64,000 nucleotides of DNA, from assembly GCF_024055725.1 (NCBI RefSeq), contig NZ_JAMXMX010000021.1, positions 1 to 64,000 on the forward strand, read 5' to 3'. A program made the translations under genes and the position numbers. This stretch comes from Actinoallomurus spadix (GTDB lineage Bacteria > Actinomycetota > Actinomycetes > Streptosporangiales > Streptosporangiaceae). This document shows, in pieces, positions 60,148-64,000 of this stretch (position 1 is its first letter; each line of letters opens with the position of its first letter). The notes beneath the pieces are model-generated. The model did not search any database. It worked only from the letters and a program-made list of their open reading frames with translations, and was not told the origin of the DNA.

Positions 60148-60921
60148 TCAGTGTGCCACACGTTCGGCGTCAACCGGAAAACCGGCCTCGGTGAGCGCTT
60201 TTCGGTCGGCCTCGTCCAGTGTGTTCCGGCCGATGAGTTCGGGCCGCCTGGCGGCGGTGCGACGCAGCGCCTGATCGCGCCGCCAGCGGGCGATCGCGCC
60301 GTGGTTCCCGGACATCAGCACGTCGGGGACGTCGCGCCCGCGCCAGGTCGCCGGCTTGGTGTACACGGGCCCTTCGAGCAGGGCCTCCATGCGGCCGGGC
60401 GCGAAGGAGTCGTCGGTCACCGAGTCGGCGTTGCCCAGCACGCCGGGCAGCAGCCTGCTGACCGCCTCGACGATCACGAGGACGGCCACCTCGCCGCCGG
60501 CCAGGACGTAGTCGCCGATGCTGACCTCGTCGACCGGCATCCGTTCCCGGGCGTCCTCGATGACGCGGGCGTCGATCCCCTCGTAGCGTCCGCACGCGAA
60601 GACGAGCCAGGGCTCCGCGGCGTACTCGGTGGCGAGTTCCTGCGTGAAGGGGCGTCCGCTCGGCGTGGGGACGATGAGGCGCGCACGCGACGGAGGGGGG
60701 ACGACGGCGTCCAGGGCCTCGCCCCAGGGCTCCGGCTTCATCACCATGCCGGGGCCGCCGCCGTACGGGGTGTCGTCGACGGTCCGGTGCCGGTCGTGCG
60801 CCCAGCCGCGCAGGTCGTGCACGTGGGCGTCGACGTCGCCGCGCCGCCGCGCCTTGCCCAGGAGGGAGACGTCGAGCGGCGCGAAGTACTCGGGGAAGAT
60901 CGTGACGATGTCGAGTCTCAT
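60148..60921 (-). CDS. trmD: tRNA (guanine37-N1)-methyltransferase
   Basis: 257 aa, trefoil-knot SPOUT fold. It methylates G37 of tRNAs. Motifs [31 protein letters not shown], and the knot region [11 protein letters not shown] and [13 protein letters not shown]; catalytic Asp in [11 protein letters not shown] neighbourhood. In the usual rpsP-KH-rimM-trmD-rplS order. Confidence 0.98.
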   Translation of the reverse strand: MRLDIVTIFPEYFAPLDVSLLGKARRRGDVDAHVHDLRGWAHDRHRTVDDTPYGGGPGMVMKPEPWGEALDAVVPPPSRARLIVPTPSGRPFTQELATEYAAEPWLVFACGRYEGIDARVIEDARERMPVDEVSIGDYVLAGGEVAVLVIVEAVSRLLPGVLGNADSVTDDSFAPGRMEALLEGPVYTKPATWRGRDVPDVLMSGNHGAIARWRRDQALRRTAARRPELIGRNTLDEADRKALTEAGFPVDAERVAH

Positions 60922-61072
60922 GGGCGCTCCGTGTGTCCTGTGTCAAGTCTGCCCGCCGGCGCCGGGCGCGCGGACGCCGTCCGGGGTGCGAACGCCGTCC
61001 GGCGCGTGATCATCGGGCCGCGTGACCGCCGGCCGCCGGACGACGCGGAACGGCGGGCGTCCGCGGCGGGCG

Positions 61073-61573
61073 TCATTCGAGCAGGCCGGGCGGGGGGTCG
61101 ATGACGATCCGCCCGCCGGGCACGTCGACCTCGGGGACGAGAGCGCGAACGAACGGCACGAGCGCGTCACCGCCGGGCCGCCGGATGACCAGGAGGTCCT
61201 GGCCGAGGTGCTCGACGTCCACGACCTCGCCCACCTCGGTCCCGTCGGGTGTCACCGCGAGGAGGCCGATGAGCTCCTGGTCGTGGAACTCGTCCGGGTC
61301 GGCGCTGGGCGGGATGTCGGCGGAGTCGACCAGCAGGAGGGTGCCGCGGAGCGTCTCCGCGGCCGTACGGTCGTCGATCCCGGCGAAGCGGACGAGGAGG
61401 CGGCCGGCGTGCGGGCGCGCGGACTCGATGGTCAGCGGGCCGAGGCGCGCCGGGTCGGTGACGAGCGATGACCCCGGCGCGAACCGCACGCCAGGGTCAT
61501 CCGTGCTCATCTCGACGCTGACCTCGCCACGGACACCGTGGGCTCGGCCGATACGGCCGACGGCGAGCAGCAT
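61073..61573 (-). CDS. rimM: 16S rRNA processing protein RimM
   Basis: 166 aa. N-terminal beta-barrel (AVGRIGRAHGVRGEV) and C-terminal PRC-barrel (LIGLLAVTPDGTEVGEVVDV, LVPFVRALVPEVD). It binds S19 and helps mature the 30S head. The ATG at 61573 with GGGCGG upstream opens the family sequence; the frame extends upstream without similarity. 151 bp separate it from trmD. Confidence 0.97.
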   Translation of the reverse strand: MLLAVGRIGRAHGVRGEVSVEMSTDDPGVRFAPGSSLVTDPARLGPLTIESARPHAGRLLVRFAGIDDRTAAETLRGTLLLVDSADIPPSADPDEFHDQELIGLLAVTPDGTEVGEVVDVEHLGQDLLVIRRPGGDALVPFVRALVPEVDVPGGRIVIDPPPGLLE

Positions 61574-61622
61574 CAAGCCGCCCCGCCGGCGGTCGTACCG
61601 CGAAAGGTGTCGGTCGCGAGCA

Positions 61623-61865
61623 CTATCGGGCCTCGTTGAGGTCGAGGAGGTCGACGCGGATGTACCGGCCGCCCGCGAGGGCACCGATGACCGTGCGCAG
61701 GGCCTTGGCCGTGCGGCCATTGCGGCCGATCACCTTGCCGAGGTCGTCGGGGTGCACGCGCACCTCGAGGACCCTGCCGTTGCGAAGCCGGCGGGCACGC
61801 ACCCGGACGTCGTCCGGGTGCTCCACGATTCCGCGGACCAGATGCTCGAGCGCCTCCTCGAGCAC
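61623..61865 (-). CDS. khpA: KH-domain RNA-binding protein (KhpA type)
   Basis: 80 aa. A single KH domain with the GxxG loop in KVIGRNGRTAKALRTVI. KhpA-like proteins bind many RNAs, often with KhpB. Its GTG start sits one base after the rpsP stop (TAA-G-GTG), so translation is coupled. Confidence 0.95.
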   Translation of the reverse strand: MLEEALEHLVRGIVEHPDDVRVRARRLRNGRVLEVRVHPDDLGKVIGRNGRTAKALRTVIGALAGGRYIRVDLLDLNEAR

Positions 61866-61866
61866 C

Positions 61867-62334
61867 TTAGGCCTCGCTCTTGGCTTCGGAGGTCTCCTCG
61901 GCCGGCGCCGACTCCTCCGCCTCGCTCTTGGCCTTCTTCGGCTCGGCCTTCTTCTTGGACTTGGGCGTGGTCGCCTTGCCCTCGGCGTCGTCCAGGGTCT
62001 CCTTGACGGCGGCCTGGAAGACCTCCTGCTTGTCGGGCTTGGGCTCGGCGACCTTCAGCGTGCCCTCCGCGCCCGGCTCGCCCTTGAACTTCTGCCAGTC
62101 GCCGGTGATCTTCAGGATCGACAGGACCGGCTCGGTCGGCTGGGCGCCAACACCCAGCCAGTACTGCACCCGCTCGGAGTTGACCTCGATGAGCGAGGGC
62201 TCCTCCTTCGGGTGGTACTTGCCGATCTCCTCGATCGCGCGCCCGTCACGCTTGGTGCGGGAGTCGGCGACGACGATCCGGTAGTACGGAGCCCGGATCT
62301 TCCCCAGACGCTTGAGCTTGATCTTGACTGCCAC
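61867..62334 (-). CDS. rpsP: Small ribosomal subunit protein bS16
   Basis: 155 aa. N-terminal [20 protein letters not shown] and [20 protein letters not shown] are typical S16; the last 50 residues form a Lys/Glu/Ala-rich tail seen in actinomycetes. GTG start with GGAGA upstream. First gene of the operon running down to lepB. Confidence 0.97.
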   Translation of the reverse strand: MAVKIKLKRLGKIRAPYYRIVVADSRTKRDGRAIEEIGKYHPKEEPSLIEVNSERVQYWLGVGAQPTEPVLSILKITGDWQKFKGEPGAEGTLKVAEPKPDKQEVFQAAVKETLDDAEGKATTPKSKKKAEPKKAKSEAEESAPAEETSEAKSEA

Positions 62335-62634
62335 GGGTGTGGTGTTCTCCAGATTCGAAATGGACGAGTGGATCAGCCCCGGGTGGGGACCGGAACCGCC
62401 GCTCGGATGGACACCGGTGCGCGCAGGTGAGAGAGGGCCCCGCACGGTCCGGTTTTCCAGCCTGCCATTCTGCCAGACGATGACGGGGAAGTGGCAATTG
62501 ATCAGCGCGCCGCGCGTCACGGTCGGCGATCGGCCGATGACGGGCGTGTGGGCCCACCACGTGGGCGGCTCACAAAAGAGGGTACGCGACGATGGAGCCG
62601 GCGACCTTTTCGCGATGAAAGTGAGCTTCAGCCG
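62335..62634. promoter_or_regulatory. Divergent intergenic region between rpsP and the aldehyde dehydrogenase gene
   Basis: 300 bp without coding signal. On the minus strand TTGCCA (near 62497) and CAGAAT (near 62470), 19 nt apart, could form the rpsP promoter. No hairpin or riboswitch was recognised. Confidence 0.35.
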
Positions 62635-64000
62635 ATGACCGTACCTGACACGACGTCCGTTCTGACCGGGGATCAGCTGATCGGCACGCGGGACGTACCC
62701 GGGGCCGGGGAGGAGTTCCACGCCGTCGATCCGCGGACCGGCGAGCGCCTCGATCCGGTGTACCGCTTCGGCGTGGCGGCCGACGTCGAGCGTGCCGCCA
62801 CGCTGGCGTGGGACGCCTTCGGCACGTACCGGAACACCGATCAGGAGACCCGCGCCGCGTTCCTGGAGGGAATCGCGGACCGGATCGACGCGCTGGGCGC
62901 GGAGCTGATCGGCCGGGTCACCGCCGAGACCGGCATTCCGGAGGGCCGTGTCACGGGCGAGCTGGCGCGGACCACGAACCAGTTGCGGCTGTTCGCGCGG
63001 GTCGTGCGGGACGGCGGCTGGCTGGGCGCCCGCGTCGACCCGGCCGTTCCCGGCCGCGTCCCGTTGCCCCGGCCGGACCTGCGGCAGCGGCGTATTCCGC
63101 TGGGCCCGGTGGCGGTGTTCGCGGCGAGCAACTTCCCGCTGGCCTTCTCCGTCGCCGGGGGTGACACGGCGTCGGCGCTGGCCGCGGGCGCCCCGGTGGT
63201 CGTCAAGGCGCATCCGGCGCACCCGGGCACGTCGGAGCTGGTCGGCCGGGCGATCCGGGCCGCGGTCGCCGCGCACGGGCTGCCCGAGGGGACCTTCTCG
63301 CTGCTGCACGGCGGACGTGAGCTCGGCGTGGCGCTGGTGACCGACCCGCGGATCCGGGCCGTCGGCTTCACCGGCTCCCGCCAGGGCGGCCTGGCACTGG
63401 TGGCGGCCGCGGCGGCGCGTCCCGTGCCGATCCCGGTGTACGCCGAGATGTCCAGCGTGAACCCGGTGTTCCTGCTGCCCGGCGCGCTGCGGGAGCGGGC
63501 GGAGGAGCTCGGCCGCGCGTACGTCGCCTCCCTGTCCACCGGAACCGGCCAGCTGTGCACCAGCCCCGGACTGGTGTTCGCGATGGAGGGCGACGGGCTC
63601 GACGCGTTCGTCGAGTCGGCGACCGCGGCGCTCGCGGGCACGGCGGCGGCGCCGATGCTGAGCGCCGGCATCCGGCAGGCGTACGACGAGGGGGTCCGGC
63701 GGCTGGCGGGCACGGACGCGGTGACCGAGGTGGCGCGCGGCGGTGACGACACGACGATCGCCTGCGCCGGGCGTGCCGCGCTGTTCGTCACGGACGGGGA
63801 CGCCTTCCTGGCCGACCGCTCGCTGCAGGACGAGGTGTTCGGCGCCGCGTCGATCGTCGTACGGGTACGGGACCACGCGCAGCTCCTGGAGATCGCCCAG
63901 GCGGTCGAGGGGCAGCTCACCGCGACCGTTCACGCGACGCCGGAGGATCACGCGCGGGCCGCCGAACTGCTGCCGCTGCTCGAGCTGATCGCCGGGCGGG
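62635..64000 (+). CDS. Aldehyde dehydrogenase, 2,5-dioxovalerate (alpha-ketoglutarate semialdehyde) type; 3' end outside window
   Basis: 455 codons are present and the frame is open at the window edge. Frame begins [20 protein letters not shown]. Family marks: [36 protein letters not shown], the general base in [12 protein letters not shown], and the catalytic Cys in [10 protein letters not shown]. The TGTGQLCT and HPAHP patterns match NADP-dependent alpha-ketoglutarate semialdehyde dehydrogenases, which end sugar-acid and hydroxyproline pathways. No such pathway gene is in view. Start at the ATG is the first in frame after the non-coding gap. Confidence 0.9.
   Translation, partial: MTVPDTTSVLTGDQLIGTRDVPGAGEEFHAVDPRTGERLDPVYRFGVAADVERAATLAWDAFGTYRNTDQETRAAFLEGIADRIDALGAELIGRVTAETGIPEGRVTGELARTTNQLRLFARVVRDGGWLGARVDPAVPGRVPLPRPDLRQRRIPLGPVAVFAASNFPLAFSVAGGDTASALAAGAPVVVKAHPAHPGTSELVGRAIRAAVAAHGLPEGTFSLLHGGRELGVALVTDPRIRAVGFTGSRQGGLALVAAAAARPVPIPVYAEMSSVNPVFLLPGALRERAEELGRAYVASLSTGTGQLCTSPGLVFAMEGDGLDAFVESATAALAGTAAAPMLSAGIRQAYDEGVRRLAGTDAVTEVARGGDDTTIACAGRAALFVTDGDAFLADRSLQDEVFGAASIVVRVRDHAQLLEIAQAVEGQLTATVHATPEDHARAAELLPLLELIAGR

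Overview
The window is chromosomal DNA of a high-GC actinomycete. The evidence is very GC-rich third codon positions, GTG/TTG starts, strong GC hairpin terminators without U-tracts, leaderless promoters, and Scr1-like/DUF397, DUF2469, DUF6082 and streptogrisin-type proteins. Gene content fits Streptosporangiales (for example Thermomonosporaceae) better than Streptomyces or Mycobacterium, but the genus is an inference. No rRNA, tRNA, CRISPR array, insertion sequence or prophage was recognised.

Layout. (1) 0-8.5 kb, accessory left arm: an MMPL transporter, ACC deaminase with its GntR regulator, a HipA-like kinase/DUF3037 pair, a crotonase lacking the usual catalytic acids, an Rpn-like nuclease gene with a broken partial copy beside it, and a GNAT protein. 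(2) 8.6-17.8 kb: three tandem secreted S33 peptidase paralogs, the third interrupted by an in-frame TAG, then the MEP-pathway/site-2-protease block ispG-rseP-dxr, all on the minus strand. (3) 17.8-44 kb, about 26 kb of accessory genes between dxr and rlmN: two V8-like secreted proteases, an MMPL/TetR pair, a second adenylate kinase, an orphan substrate-binding lipoprotein, a semialdehyde dehydrogenase/transaminase operon with a PucR regulator nearby, VapBC, a pterin dehydratase, a frameshifted DUF6082 gene, an Scr1-like/DUF397/ATPase regulatory module, GT-C and DUF2079 membrane proteins, a streptogrisin-like protease, an ABC exporter and a protein with four DivIVA-like motifs. (4) 44-62.6 kb, the conserved core: rlmN, a SUFU-domain gene, cdsA-frr-pyrH-tsf-rpsB, an M23 peptidase, a XerC-type recombinase, yraN-comM-dprA on the opposite strand, then DUF2469-rnhB-lepB-rplS-trmD-rimM-KH-rpsP. 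(5) From 62.6 kb: an aldehyde dehydrogenase cut by the window end.

How the genes fit together. The core block makes ribosomal proteins, elongation and recycling factors, tRNA/rRNA modification enzymes, UMP, CDP-diacylglycerol and isoprenoid precursors, and handles membrane-protein processing. Around it sit secreted proteolysis (three S33, two V8-like, one S1 and one M23 enzyme) and nitrogen/carbon salvage (ACC deaminase, mmsA/transaminase). Several genes show recent damage or rearrangement: an amber codon, a one-base frameshift, a partial gene duplication, a G20 tract and several small tandem repeats in intergenic spaces.
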